In this document: positions 1 to 8,248 of the stretch, piece by piece | Position numbering within the stretch: the stretch's first letter is position 1 | Layout of the letters: each line of letters starts with the position of its first letter | From: Gordonia humi | GTDB lineage: Bacteria; Actinomycetota; Actinomycetes; Mycobacteriales; Mycobacteriaceae | Assembly: GCF_014197435.1 (NCBI RefSeq) | Contig: NZ_JACIFP010000001.1 | Coordinates: forward strand, 2,604,001 to 2,668,000 | DNA: 64,000 bases | Direction of reading: 5' to 3' | Position numbers and translations under genes: made by a program | Notes under the pieces: model-generated | Seen by the model: the letters and a program-made list of their open reading frames with translations, nothing else | Told to the model about the DNA's origin: nothing | The model's database searches: none

Positions 1-2
1 CG

Positions 3-236
3 GGCATGCTGCACGGCATCGCGTTCGTCGCGTACCTGGTGATCACGCTGTGGGCCGCCATCGCTCTCAAGTGGAACTTCAAGACGTTCGTCCTGGCCGC
101 TCTCGCGTCGATCCCGCCGGCGTTCACCGTCTGGTTCGAGGTGTGGGCGCGGCGGAACGGACATCTCGGCGAGCTGTCCAACCTTGCGACAGGGCGTGGC
201 GGCGACGACGTCGACCGTGACAAACTGGCGGTGTGA
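3..236 (+). CDS. DUF3817 membrane protein, 5' end outside the window
   Basis: C-terminal part of a small integral membrane protein of the DUF3817 family; no biochemical role is established. The visible segment has two hydrophobic stretches (MLHGIAFVAYLVITLWAAI and the following FVLAALASIPPAFTVWF). It aligns by eye with the middle of the second DUF3817 copy at 13310-13684: GMLHGIAFVAYL here against GVAHGWIYFIYL there. The true start therefore lies upstream of the window, and the ATG at base 6 is an internal methionine. The stop TGA overlaps the GTG start of the next gene, so the two are probably co-translated. Confidence 0.8.
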   Translation, partial: GMLHGIAFVAYLVITLWAAIALKWNFKTFVLAALASIPPAFTVWFEVWARRNGHLGELSNLATGRGGDDVDRDKLAV

Positions 237-1195
237 GCAGTCCAATGAATCGTCGGCAGGCCGCTGCGGCGGCGATGCAGCAGGCGAGCGCCATGTCGGG
301 CGCCGTCGACTTGTCCGTGTTGAAGGAACGCGCCGAGGCCGAGCGGATGCGCGCGAACGCACCCGCCGGACCGGCGGGAGAGGCCCCGGGCGCCCCGGGC
401 GCGGTCCCGGAGGGAGCGTCGATCGTCGACGTCACCGAGGCCACGTTCGAGCAGGACGTGGTCGCGCGCTCCGGGCAGCAGCTCGTCGTCGCGGCGCTGT
501 GGACCGCGCGCAGTGCGTCCAGCGTCCAGGTGACCGAGTTCATGGAGCAGTTGGCGGCGCAGGCCGCCGGCGCGTGGACGCTGGCCAGGATCGACGTCGA
601 CGCCGCCCCGCGGATCGCGCAGGCGTTCGGAGCGCAGTCGGTGCCGATGCTGATCGCGCTCGCGGGCGGCCAGCCGGTGTCCGCGGTCGAGGGACCGCAG
701 CCTCCCGAAGAACTCGTGGCGTGGCTCACCGAGATCACCTCGAAGCTCGGTCTTCCGGCTCCGGAGCTCGGCGAGCAGCCCGAGCCGGAGGCCGACCCGC
801 GCATGGTGGCGGCCGAGGAGCTGATGAACGCCGGTGACCTCGACGGCGCGCTCGCGGCGTACGAGGCGATCGTGGCGGTCGAGCCGGGCAACACCGAAGC
901 GGCGTCCGTCGCGCGGAACCTCACGTTCATGAAGCGTGCGCAGGCACACGATCCGGCCGTGGTGCAGACCGCGGAGCCCGGTGACGTCGAGGCGCAACTC
1001 GCGGCCGCCGACGTACTGCTCCTCGGCCAGCGACCGGAGCAGGCCTTCGACCGCATCATCGACCTGGTCCGCACCGGCGACGCCGACGTCAAGGCGACGG
1101 CGCGCGCCCGACTCCTGGAACTGTTCGAGCTGTTCGACCCGGCCGAGCCGTTCGTCGTCGCCGCCCGCCGCAAGCTGGCCACGGCTCTGTACTGA
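233..1195 (+). CDS. Thioredoxin-fold/TPR protein (YbbN/CnoX-like co-chaperone)
   Basis: Predicted cytosolic protein of 320 residues resembling YbbN and M. tuberculosis Rv1324. An alanine- and proline-rich leader (about 1-60) precedes a thioredoxin-like domain (about 65-165) and a C-terminal tetratricopeptide region (about 190-320). The segment that normally holds the CxxC motif reads ALWTARSASSVQV, with no cysteine, so it cannot act as a dithiol oxidoreductase. YbbN-type proteins act as holdases that hand clients to chaperones, which fits a redox-dead domain. The GTG start at 233 overlaps the previous stop; ATG at 245 is an alternative. It converges on glgB across a strong hairpin. Confidence 0.85.
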   Translation: MSSPMNRRQAAAAAMQQASAMSGAVDLSVLKERAEAERMRANAPAGPAGEAPGAPGAVPEGASIVDVTEATFEQDVVARSGQQLVVAALWTARSASSVQVTEFMEQLAAQAAGAWTLARIDVDAAPRIAQAFGAQSVPMLIALAGGQPVSAVEGPQPPEELVAWLTEITSKLGLPAPELGEQPEPEADPRMVAAEELMNAGDLDGALAAYEAIVAVEPGNTEAASVARNLTFMKRAQAHDPAVVQTAEPGDVEAQLAAADVLLLGQRPEQAFDRIIDLVRTGDADVKATARARLLELFELFDPAEPFVVAARRKLATALY

Positions 1196-1203
1196 ACCGA
1201 TCG

Positions 1204-1233
1204 GGTGGCGGCCCGCGTCGGCGGGCCGCCACC
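1204..1233. terminator. Bidirectional terminator hairpin between convergent genes
   Basis: Perfect 13-bp inverted repeat GGTGGCGGCCCGC with a GTCG loop, between the stop of the thioredoxin-like gene and the stop of glgB. There is no long T-run on either side, as is common for actinobacterial hairpin terminators. Its placement between convergent genes suggests that it serves both. Confidence 0.7.
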
Positions 1234-1235
1234 GT

Positions 1236-3416
1236 TCACTCGGCCAGCGGGCGAGAGGGTTCGTGGTCGGGAGATCGACCAGAGGACGCGGGTGTCAGCC
1301 ACACGGCGGACCTCGCGGGCAGCGTCAGCGTCGCGCTGAACGGGCGCCCGTGGCTGGCGACGCCGACGGCGTCGACGCGACCCAGGTTCCCGACGCCCGA
1401 TCCGCGGTAGTCCAGGGCGGAGGTGTTGAGCACCTCGTCCCAGCGGCCGGGCCGCGGAAGGCCCATCCGGTAGTCGTGCAGATCGTCGTCGGAGAGGTTG
1501 AACAGGCAGGCGACCACATCGTCGCCGTCGGGATCACGGCGCGCGAAGGCGACCACGGCGTGCTCGGCGTCGCTCACGTCGAGGACGTCCACCCCGGTCG
1601 CGTCCGCATCGCCCCGATAGAGCGCGGGATGGTGGAGCATCAGGCGGCCGAGATCCCCGACGAGGCGCGCGATACCGCGGTGGGTCGGACCGGTCTCGCC
1701 CGACAGCGCTTCCCAGTCGACACCGAGATGTTCGGACCATTCATCGGGCTGGCCGAACTCCTGCCCCATGAACAGCAGCTTCTTTCCGGGATGCGCCCAC
1801 TGGTAGGCCAGAAGGGCGCGGACGTGCCCCGCCCGGTCGTCACCGGGCATCCGGGTGAGGAGTGTGCCCTTCCCGTGCACCATCTCGTCGTGGCTGAGCG
1901 GTAACACGTACCGCTCGTGGCTCGCTCCGGTGAGCGACTCCAGGACGGTACCGCCGCCTCGTCCACGGTCGGCGGGCTCGCGTCCGAACAGGTCGAGCGT
2001 GCGGTGCATCCACCCGAGGTCCCATTTGAAGTCGAAACCGAGTCCGCCCTCGGTCGGCGACGCGGTGACTCCGGGCCACGCGGTCGACTCCTCGGCGATC
2101 ATCAGCGTCCCCGGACAGCGTCGGCGGATCATGTCGGTGAGCTCGCGGAGGAAGCCGACGGCCTCCTCGTTGCGGTGACTGCCGTCCGGTGCCGGACGCC
2201 ACTGGCCGGGACCCCGCGAATAGTCCCGATAGAGCATCGCGGCGACGGCGTCCACGCGGAGTCCATCGATATGGAACTGCTCGCACCAGTAGAGCGCGGC
2301 GGCGAGGAGGAAGCCGCGGACCTCGTCGCGCCCGAGGTTGAAGGCGTAGGTGCCCCAGTCGGGCTGTTCCCGGCGGAGAGGATCGGCGTGCTCGTACAGG
2401 GGTGTGCCGTCGAACTCGCCGAGCGCGAACGGGTCCTTCGGAAAGTGTGCGGGCACCCAGTCGAGGAGCACGCCGATGCCGCGGGAATGCAGATGGTCGA
2501 CGAGGTAGCGCAGGTCGTCTGGTGTGCCGAGGCGTGCGGTCGGCGCGAAGAACGATCCGACCTGGTAGCCCCACGACGGTCCGTACGGATGCTCGGTGAT
2601 CGGCAGCAGCTGGACGTGTGTGAAGTTCAGGGCGGCCACATGATCGGCCAACAGCCGGGCGGCGCGCCGATAGTCCAGTCCCGGTCGCCACGAGCCCAGA
2701 TGCACCTCGTAGACGCTCATCGGTCGGCGGGCCGGGTCGTGGCGGCCGCGCGCGGCCATCCACTCGGCGTCGGTCCACACGTACTGCGCCGGCGCGTCGA
2801 CGATCGATGCGGTGTCCGGCGGGCACTGCGTGCGGTGGGCGAGCGGATCGGCCTTGTCCCGGACCAGTCCGTCGGCGCCGACGATCCGATACTTGTAACA
2901 GTCGCCGATCCGGGCGCCGGGCACGAACAGCTCCCAGACGCCGTCGCGTCGGACCATGGGGTACTGCTGCGCGCCCCAGGCGTCGAAGTCGCCGAACACG
3001 GTGACCCCGCGCGCGTTCGGCGCCCAGACCGCGAAGTCGACGCCGGTGACGGCGCGTCCCGACTCGGTCTCGCGGCGGCTCGGAAACGAACCGAGCACGT
3101 CGGCGATCCGCTCGGAGCCGAGACGTACGAGGTCCCGGTCGGGCGCGGACAGTCGCGGGGAGAAGCGGTGCGGATCCTCGACGACGCGCGGGCCGTCGCC
3201 GTAGTCGACTTCGAACCAGTAGTCGTCTCCGGGACGCTCGGCGCCGAACAGATGGCCGCCGACCCGGGTGAGCGGGGTGCGCGCACCGGTCGAGGAGACC
3301 GTTTCGCCGTCGACCAGACCGGGCAGCAGTACGTGTACCCGGCCGCCGCGGGGACCGAGCACGCTATCCGGTGCCGGATGCGTTCCGGCGAGGAGTCGGT
3401 CGATCCGGTCGCCCAT
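1236..3416 (-). CDS. glgB: 1,4-alpha-glucan branching enzyme
   Basis: Makes alpha-1,6 branches in glycogen or alpha-glucan. The 726-residue product has the usual layout: N-terminal beta-sandwich regions, a GH13 barrel and a C-terminal beta domain. The catalytic residues are visible: nucleophile D389 in GLRVDAV, acid/base E442 in MIAEEST and D510 in LSHDEM, with the same spacing as in the E. coli enzyme (405/458/526). The frame is open for 116 codons upstream, but MGDRIDRLL at 3416 is the sensible start because its ATG shares one base with the TGA of dinG. It is the last gene of the pncB-pncA-dinG-glgB string. In M. tuberculosis glgE and glgP lie in this interval; neither is here. Confidence 0.96.
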   Translation of the reverse strand: MGDRIDRLLAGTHPAPDSVLGPRGGRVHVLLPGLVDGETVSSTGARTPLTRVGGHLFGAERPGDDYWFEVDYGDGPRVVEDPHRFSPRLSAPDRDLVRLGSERIADVLGSFPSRRETESGRAVTGVDFAVWAPNARGVTVFGDFDAWGAQQYPMVRRDGVWELFVPGARIGDCYKYRIVGADGLVRDKADPLAHRTQCPPDTASIVDAPAQYVWTDAEWMAARGRHDPARRPMSVYEVHLGSWRPGLDYRRAARLLADHVAALNFTHVQLLPITEHPYGPSWGYQVGSFFAPTARLGTPDDLRYLVDHLHSRGIGVLLDWVPAHFPKDPFALGEFDGTPLYEHADPLRREQPDWGTYAFNLGRDEVRGFLLAAALYWCEQFHIDGLRVDAVAAMLYRDYSRGPGQWRPAPDGSHRNEEAVGFLRELTDMIRRRCPGTLMIAEESTAWPGVTASPTEGGLGFDFKWDLGWMHRTLDLFGREPADRGRGGGTVLESLTGASHERYVLPLSHDEMVHGKGTLLTRMPGDDRAGHVRALLAYQWAHPGKKLLFMGQEFGQPDEWSEHLGVDWEALSGETGPTHRGIARLVGDLGRLMLHHPALYRGDADATGVDVLDVSDAEHAVVAFARRDPDGDDVVACLFNLSDDDLHDYRMGLPRPGRWDEVLNTSALDYRGSGVGNLGRVDAVGVASHGRPFSATLTLPARSAVWLTPASSGRSPDHEPSRPLAE

Positions 3417-5398
3417 CAACTCGATGCCAGCCGTGCCAGCGCGGCGACGACGGCGTTCGGATCGCGGGTCTTCCAGAACGGCGGCAGGCCGGCCATCAGA
3501 TAACCGCCGTAACGGGCCGTCGCCAGCCGGGGATCGAGGACGGCCACCACACCTCGGTCGGACGTCGATCGCAACAGGCGCCCCGCGCCCTGCGCCAGGA
3601 GCAGTGCCGCGTGGTTGGCCGACACGGTCAGGAAGCCGTTGCCGCCGCGGGCGTCCACATCGCGCTGGCGCGCCGACAGCAGCGGGTCGTCGGGCCGCGG
3701 GAACGGTATCCGGTCGATCATCACCAGTCGCAGCGACGGCCCCGGAACGTCGACACCCTGCCATAGCGACAAGGTGCCGAACAGGCAGGTCTCCTCATCG
3801 TCGGCGAACTTCGTGATCAGCGTCGACGTCGCGTCGTCGCCCTGACAGAGGATCGGGAAGTCGACGCGGTCGCGGAGCTTCTCGGTGGCCTCCTTGGCCG
3901 CGCGCATCGATGAGAACAGTCCGAGGGTACGGCCGCCCGCGGCCGTCATCATCTCCGCCATCTGGTCGAGGGTGGCCGGCGCGATCCCGTCACGGCCGGG
4001 CGGCGGAAGACGGTCGGCGACGTACAGGATGGCCGAGCGACCGTAGTCGAACGGCGAACCCGCGTCGAGGCCGCGCCAGCCCGCGCCCTCGGGGTCGTCG
4101 CCGTGCGGCTGCAGGCCCCAGGTGCGGGCGAGGGCGTCGAAGTTGCCGCCGACGGTCAGCGTCGCCGACGTCAGGACGACCGTCGAATCGGTGAACAGCG
4201 AGGTGCGCAGCAGTCCGGCCACCGACAGCGGCGCGATGCGCAGCGTGTGCCGAGTGTTGTTGCGGAAGTCGTCGACCGATTTCCAGACGACGTCGAAGCG
4301 TTTGGTGATGTCGCGTTCGTCGAACATCGCCAGTACCCGGACGACGGTGTCGTGCAAGGAGTCGGCCGACGACATCGCCATCTGGCGGGCCGCCGCGGCC
4401 TCCGGGTCGGTGCCGGGCTTGGCCGGGCCGATCTCGCTGCGGGCGTTCCACAGACGGTCGCGCAGCGATGCGAGGATCTCCCCGGCGCCGCCGGGCAGCC
4501 GGATCCATTCGCCGTTCTGTGCGTCCTCGAGGAGCTCGCCCAACTGCTCGCCCGCACCGACGAGCGCATCCGCGGTCTCATCGGACACGAGTTTGCCGAG
4601 CCTGCGCGCCACCTGCGAGACGTTCGCGGCCGAGATCTCCTCGGTCGTCACCGATGTGATGCGGTCCACCAGCTCGTGCGCTTCGTCGATCACCACCACC
4701 TTGTGCTCGGGCAGGATGGTCGCCGGGCTCATCGCATCGATCGCCAGCATCGCGTGATTGGTCACGATCACGTCCGACGCCGCGGCCTTGCGACGAGCGA
4801 TCTCGGCGAAGCAGTCCTCGCTGTAGGGGCAGGCGTTGGCGCCCAGACACTCGCGGGAGGTGACGCTGACCTGGCGCCAGGAGCGGTCGGAGACGCCCTG
4901 CGGGAGATCGTCGCGGTCGCCGGTCTCGGTATCGGAGGTCCATTCGCGCAATCGCGTCACCTCGCGGCCGGTCCGGGACAGCTCGAATGCGTCGAACAGC
5001 TCGGACTCGGGCTCGTCGGCGACGTCGGAGTGCACCTTGTTCAGGCAGAGATAGTTGGCGCGTCCCTTGAGGATCGCGAACTGCGGCTCGCGACCGAGCG
5101 GTGTCGTCAGCGCCGTCGACAGGCGCGGCAGGTCACGTTCGGTCAGCTGACGCTGCAGCGCGATCGTCGCCGTCGAGACGACGACGGTGTCGTTCGACTC
5201 GACCGCGTGCCGGATGGAGGGGACCAGGTAGGCCAGGGATTTGCCGGTGCCGGTGCCGGCCTGGACGGCCAAGTGCTTCTCGTCGTCGATCGCGGCGGCC
5301 ACGGCGGTCGCCATCTCGACCTGTCCGTCCCGTCGTGTACCGCCGAGAGCTGTGACGGTGTGGTCGAGGAGAGCGGCGACGTCGGGGATGTCGGTCAC
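3416..5398 (-). CDS. dinG: DinG-family ATP-dependent DNA helicase
   Basis: Superfamily 2 iron-sulphur helicase of the XPD/DinG group, 660 residues. Walker A is AGTGTGKSLAY and the Walker B/DEAH box is VVIDEAHELVD. The iron-sulphur cluster cysteines are in ANYLCLN and ECLGANACPYSEDCF. The C-terminal half carries the second motor domain (LFGTLSLWQGVDVPG) and a QGAGRLLRS-type motif VI. The start is GTG at 5398, overlapping the pncA stop as GTGA, and the stop overlaps glgB. Family members unwind 5'-tailed DNA and act in repair; the substrate here is not known. The M. tuberculosis counterpart is Rv1329c. Confidence 0.93.
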   Translation of the reverse strand: MTDIPDVAALLDHTVTALGGTRRDGQVEMATAVAAAIDDEKHLAVQAGTGTGKSLAYLVPSIRHAVESNDTVVVSTATIALQRQLTERDLPRLSTALTTPLGREPQFAILKGRANYLCLNKVHSDVADEPESELFDAFELSRTGREVTRLREWTSDTETGDRDDLPQGVSDRSWRQVSVTSRECLGANACPYSEDCFAEIARRKAAASDVIVTNHAMLAIDAMSPATILPEHKVVVIDEAHELVDRITSVTTEEISAANVSQVARRLGKLVSDETADALVGAGEQLGELLEDAQNGEWIRLPGGAGEILASLRDRLWNARSEIGPAKPGTDPEAAAARQMAMSSADSLHDTVVRVLAMFDERDITKRFDVVWKSVDDFRNNTRHTLRIAPLSVAGLLRTSLFTDSTVVLTSATLTVGGNFDALARTWGLQPHGDDPEGAGWRGLDAGSPFDYGRSAILYVADRLPPPGRDGIAPATLDQMAEMMTAAGGRTLGLFSSMRAAKEATEKLRDRVDFPILCQGDDATSTLITKFADDEETCLFGTLSLWQGVDVPGPSLRLVMIDRIPFPRPDDPLLSARQRDVDARGGNGFLTVSANHAALLLAQGAGRLLRSTSDRGVVAVLDPRLATARYGGYLMAGLPPFWKTRDPNAVVAALARLASS

Positions 5399-5979
5399 TG
5401 GGCGGGCATGCCCGTGTGCAGCAGTGTGCCGGTCACCTCGACACCGGCCTCACGCATCTCGCGGAGAGCGGTCGCGGTGGTCGACTCCGCGACGGCGGCC
5501 GTGAACTCCAGCAGGACGCGGGTGGACAGACCGTAACGTGCGGCGTCGACCGCCGTCGCACGAACACAGTGGTCGGTCGCGATGCCGACGACGTCGACGC
5601 TCTTCACGCCGTGCGAGGCGAGCCAGTCGACGAGCGGTGTGCCCTCGGCGTCGGCGCCCTCGAACCCCGAGTAGGCGGCGGTGTAGGCGCCCTTGTTGAA
5701 GACGGCCTGAAAGGGTTCGGTGTCGAGCACCGGGTGGAATCCCACGCCGTCGGTGCGGGCGACGCAGTGCGGCGGCCACGAGTCGATGTAGTCGGGGTCG
5801 TCGGAGAAGTGTGCGCCCGGATCGATGTGGTAGTCGCGGGTCGCGACGACCGTCGAGTAGTCGTCGGAGATCGAGTTGACTCCGGCGGCGACGGCGGCGC
5901 CGCCGACGACGGCGAGCGAACCGCCCTCGCAGAAGTCGTTCTGCACGTCGACGACGATCAGTGCGCGGTTGGCAGGCAT
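5395..5979 (-). CDS. pncA: Nicotinamidase/pyrazinamidase
   Basis: Hydrolyses nicotinamide to nicotinate and ammonia in NAD salvage; the same activity converts pyrazinamide to pyrazinoic acid in mycobacteria. The 194-residue protein keeps every known active-site residue: catalytic D11 (VVDVQNDF), K96 (FNKGAYT) and C138 (ATDHCVR), and metal ligands D49, H51, H57 and H71. From residue 49 on, the numbering equals that of M. tuberculosis PncA. The start MPANRALIVV is chosen because it lies 2 bases after the pncB stop and gives the family N-terminus; the frame is open further upstream inside pncB. Linkage to pncB means the two consecutive salvage steps are co-expressed. In M. tuberculosis the genes are far apart. 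Confidence 0.95.
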   Translation of the reverse strand: MPANRALIVVDVQNDFCEGGSLAVVGGAAVAAGVNSISDDYSTVVATRDYHIDPGAHFSDDPDYIDSWPPHCVARTDGVGFHPVLDTEPFQAVFNKGAYTAAYSGFEGADAEGTPLVDWLASHGVKSVDVVGIATDHCVRATAVDAARYGLSTRVLLEFTAAVAESTTATALREMREAGVEVTGTLLHTGMPAQ

Positions 5980-5981
5980 CT

Positions 5982-7304
5982 CTACTTCTCCGGTCGAGTC
6001 ACGTATCGGGTTCCGATCGCGGGATCGCCGTGGCTCAGGCCGAGTCCCTCCCACGGGAGGGACACCAGGCCGCGAGCCAGGTGATCGCGCGCGTCGGTGA
6101 GTGTCGGAACGTCGTCGACGACGCGGCCGCCACGCACCAGCGGGATCTGAAGATCTCGGACGTCCAGGCTACCCAGTCCGTCCACGGGTCCGGCGCCGGA
6201 CGCGCCCGCGCCGGTCACGATGATCTCCTCGACGATGGTGCCGGTCTCGCGGGCCGCTCGCAGCGCCCGCTTGGCGCCGCCGTGGCTCTCCTTGTGGCTG
6301 GACCGCTTGGCCACCGGGATGCCGTCGACCTCGACCAGCTTGTAGACCATTCCGGCGGTCGGCGCTCCGCTGCCGGTCACCAGCGACGTTCCCACTCCGT
6401 ACGTGTCGACCGGCTCGGCGCGCAGCGAGGCGATCGCGTACTCGTCGAGGTCGCCGGACACGACGATCTTGGTGTTCGGCGCGCCCAGGTCGTCGAGTTG
6501 GGCACGGACCTGGCGGGCCAGGACGCCCAGATCGCCCGAGTCGATGCGGACGGCGCCGAGCTCGGGGCCTGCGACGGCGATCGCGTTCGCGACGCCGCGG
6601 GTGATGTCGTACGTGTCGACGAGCAACGTCGTGTCGACGCCGAGGGCGTCGATCTGCGCGGCGAACGCCGCCTTCTCGTCGCTGCCGTCGGGAGTCGCGA
6701 ACGAGAGCGTGAACGCGTGAGCGGCGGTGCCCGCGCTCGGCACCCCGTAGGTCCGCGCCGCCTCGACGTTGCTCGTGGCCGACAGACCCGCGATGTAGGC
6801 CGCGCGAGCGGCGGCGACGGCGGCCTGCTCATGGGTGCGGCGCGAGCCCATCTCGATGATCGGGCGTCCGGCCGCCGCGCTGACCATGCGCGCGGCCGCC
6901 GAGGCGATCGCGCTGTCGTGGTTGAGGATCGACAGGATCACCGTCTCCAGGATCACGGCCTCGGCGAAGCCCCCGCGCACGGTGAGGACCGGTGAGCCGG
7001 GGAAGTACAGCTCGCCTTCCCGGTAGCCGTCCACCTCGCCGGAGAACCGGTAGTCGGCGAGCCAGGCGAGGGTGTCGGCGTCGACGATCTCACGCAGAGC
7101 GGTGATGTCGTCGTCGGAGAAGCGAAAGCGTTCCAGGGCGTCGAGCACCCGACCGGTTCCGGCGACGACGCCGTAGCGACGCCCGTCCGGGAGACGTCGG
7201 GCGAACACCTCGAACACGCACCGGCGATCTGCCCGCCCGGCCTTGATGGCGGCGGAGATCATGGTGAGTTCGTACTGATCTGTCAGAAGCGCGGTTCCGG
7301 TCAC
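5982..7304 (-). CDS. pncB: Nicotinate phosphoribosyltransferase
   Basis: Converts nicotinate and PRPP to nicotinate mononucleotide, the step after PncA. The 440-residue product has the family N-terminus [16 protein letters not shown], the region [16 protein letters not shown], and the phosphate-binding segment around [16 protein letters not shown] and [11 protein letters not shown]. The likely start is GTG at 7304 ([10 protein letters not shown]), 7 bases after a TAGGGT hexamer, which would make the message leaderless. An ATG at 7325 is in frame but overlaps the start of clpS on the other strand. It corresponds to Rv1330c and heads a four-gene leftward operon. Confidence 0.94.
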   Translation of the reverse strand: MTGTALLTDQYELTMISAAIKAGRADRRCVFEVFARRLPDGRRYGVVAGTGRVLDALERFRFSDDDITALREIVDADTLAWLADYRFSGEVDGYREGELYFPGSPVLTVRGGFAEAVILETVILSILNHDSAIASAAARMVSAAAGRPIIEMGSRRTHEQAAVAAARAAYIAGLSATSNVEAARTYGVPSAGTAAHAFTLSFATPDGSDEKAAFAAQIDALGVDTTLLVDTYDITRGVANAIAVAGPELGAVRIDSGDLGVLARQVRAQLDDLGAPNTKIVVSGDLDEYAIASLRAEPVDTYGVGTSLVTGSGAPTAGMVYKLVEVDGIPVAKRSSHKESHGGAKRALRAARETGTIVEEIIVTGAGASGAGPVDGLGSLDVRDLQIPLVRGGRVVDDVPTLTDARDHLARGLVSLPWEGLGLSHGDPAIGTRYVTRPEK

Positions 7305-7310
7305 ATTCGC

Positions 7311-7320
7311 TACCCTATTA
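7311..7320. promoter_or_regulatory. Shared bidirectional -10 element, pncB / clpS
   Basis: The ten bases TACCCTATTA contain TACCCT on the plus strand, ending 7 bases before the clpS ATG, and TAGGGT (7317-7312) on the minus strand, ending 7 bases before the pncB GTG. TAnnnT at this distance from a start codon is the usual pattern of leaderless promoters in Mycobacteriales. The two hexamers overlap by five bases, so both operons would open the same DNA. This is read from sequence only. Confidence 0.5.
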
Positions 7321-7323
7321 CTC

Positions 7324-7626
7324 ATGGTGCGCGATGATGCGACGCCGGGCACGAGCACCGGTACTGCGGTTGCCGAACCCGTGGTCGAACACGATCGGCC
7401 GTGGGTGACGGTGGTGTGGGACGACCCGGTCAACCTGATGAACTACGTCGCCTACATCTTTCAGAAGCTGTTCGGATATTCCGAAGCCCGGGCACGTGAG
7501 CTGATGATGCAGGTGCACAACGAGGGCAAGGCGGTCGTCTCTTCCGGCGATCGGACGAAAGTCGAGGCCGACGTCCGCAAGCTGCATGCGGCCGGCCTGT
7601 GGGCGACGATGCAGCACGATTCGTGA
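7324..7626 (+). CDS. clpS: ATP-dependent Clp protease adaptor ClpS
   Basis: Adaptor of 100 residues that delivers N-degron proteins to ClpC/ClpA for degradation by ClpP. After a variable 25-residue leader the core [16 protein letters not shown] holds the acidic DDPVN motif that binds the substrate amino terminus. It is followed by [29 protein letters not shown], the helix and strand that dock on the Clp N-domain (shown split here by domain, not as one contact site). It is the first gene of a rightward string conserved as Rv1331-Rv1341 and starts directly downstream of the shared promoter with no room for a ribosome site. Confidence 0.94.
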   Translation: MVRDDATPGTSTGTAVAEPVVEHDRPWVTVVWDDPVNLMNYVAYIFQKLFGYSEARARELMMQVHNEGKAVVSSGDRTKVEADVRKLHAAGLWATMQHDS

Positions 7627-7636
7627 GGCGGGATCG

Positions 7637-8248
7637 ATGAGGACGTGGCGCCGGACCGGTTCCGGAAGCGATGTACGGATCTGTTCCAACCTGGAGAGCT
7701 ACGAGTGTCAGCTTCTCGCGTCGATGGTGGAGTCGATCACCGAACTGCTCAACGAGCGCGCCGACTCGGCGCCGAGCGATGAGCTGTCGGCGATCACCGG
7801 TATCGCGACCGGGCACACCCGTGCGCCCGAGGACGCGACCCTCGGGCGACTCCTGCCCGACTTCCACCGGCCCGACCAGGAGGACAACCTGACCGCGGCG
7901 CCGGTCGTCTCGGATCTGAACGGCGGCCTGCGCAGCGTCAACGAGCCGCCGATCATCGACGAGAAGCTCGCCGCCGCGCAGACCGTCCTGCAGACCCTGC
8001 CGCCCGACGGCGGCGACATCCGACTCACCGAGGCGGAGGCCGACCGCTGGCTGGCCGCGCTCACCGACGTGCGACTCGCGCTGGGTGCGATGCTCGGGAT
8101 CGACGATCAGCCGATGCGGCTGCCGCCCGATCATCCGCAGGCCGCGCACCGGGACGTCTACGACTGGCTGTCGGTGGTCCAGGGACTGCTCGTCGAGGCG
8201 CTGATGGCCGATGAGTGGACGCAGTCCGACTGGGAGACGGGCGAATGA
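7637..8248 (+). CDS. DUF2017 family protein
   Basis: Protein of 203 residues of a family found beside clpS in actinobacteria (Rv1332 equivalent). Its function is unknown; older annotations call it a transcriptional regulator without proof. It is rich in leucine and acid residues, with conserved blocks around LESYECQLLASMVESI and VNEPPIIDEKLAAAQTVL. I take ATG 7637 (MRTWRRTGSG), 10 bases after clpS; upstream starts would overlap clpS. The stop overlaps the next ATG as ATGA, indicating translational coupling. Confidence 0.85.
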   Translation: MRTWRRTGSGSDVRICSNLESYECQLLASMVESITELLNERADSAPSDELSAITGIATGHTRAPEDATLGRLLPDFHRPDQEDNLTAAPVVSDLNGGLRSVNEPPIIDEKLAAAQTVLQTLPPDGGDIRLTEAEADRWLAALTDVRLALGAMLGIDDQPMRLPPDHPQAAHRDVYDWLSVVQGLLVEALMADEWTQSDWETGE

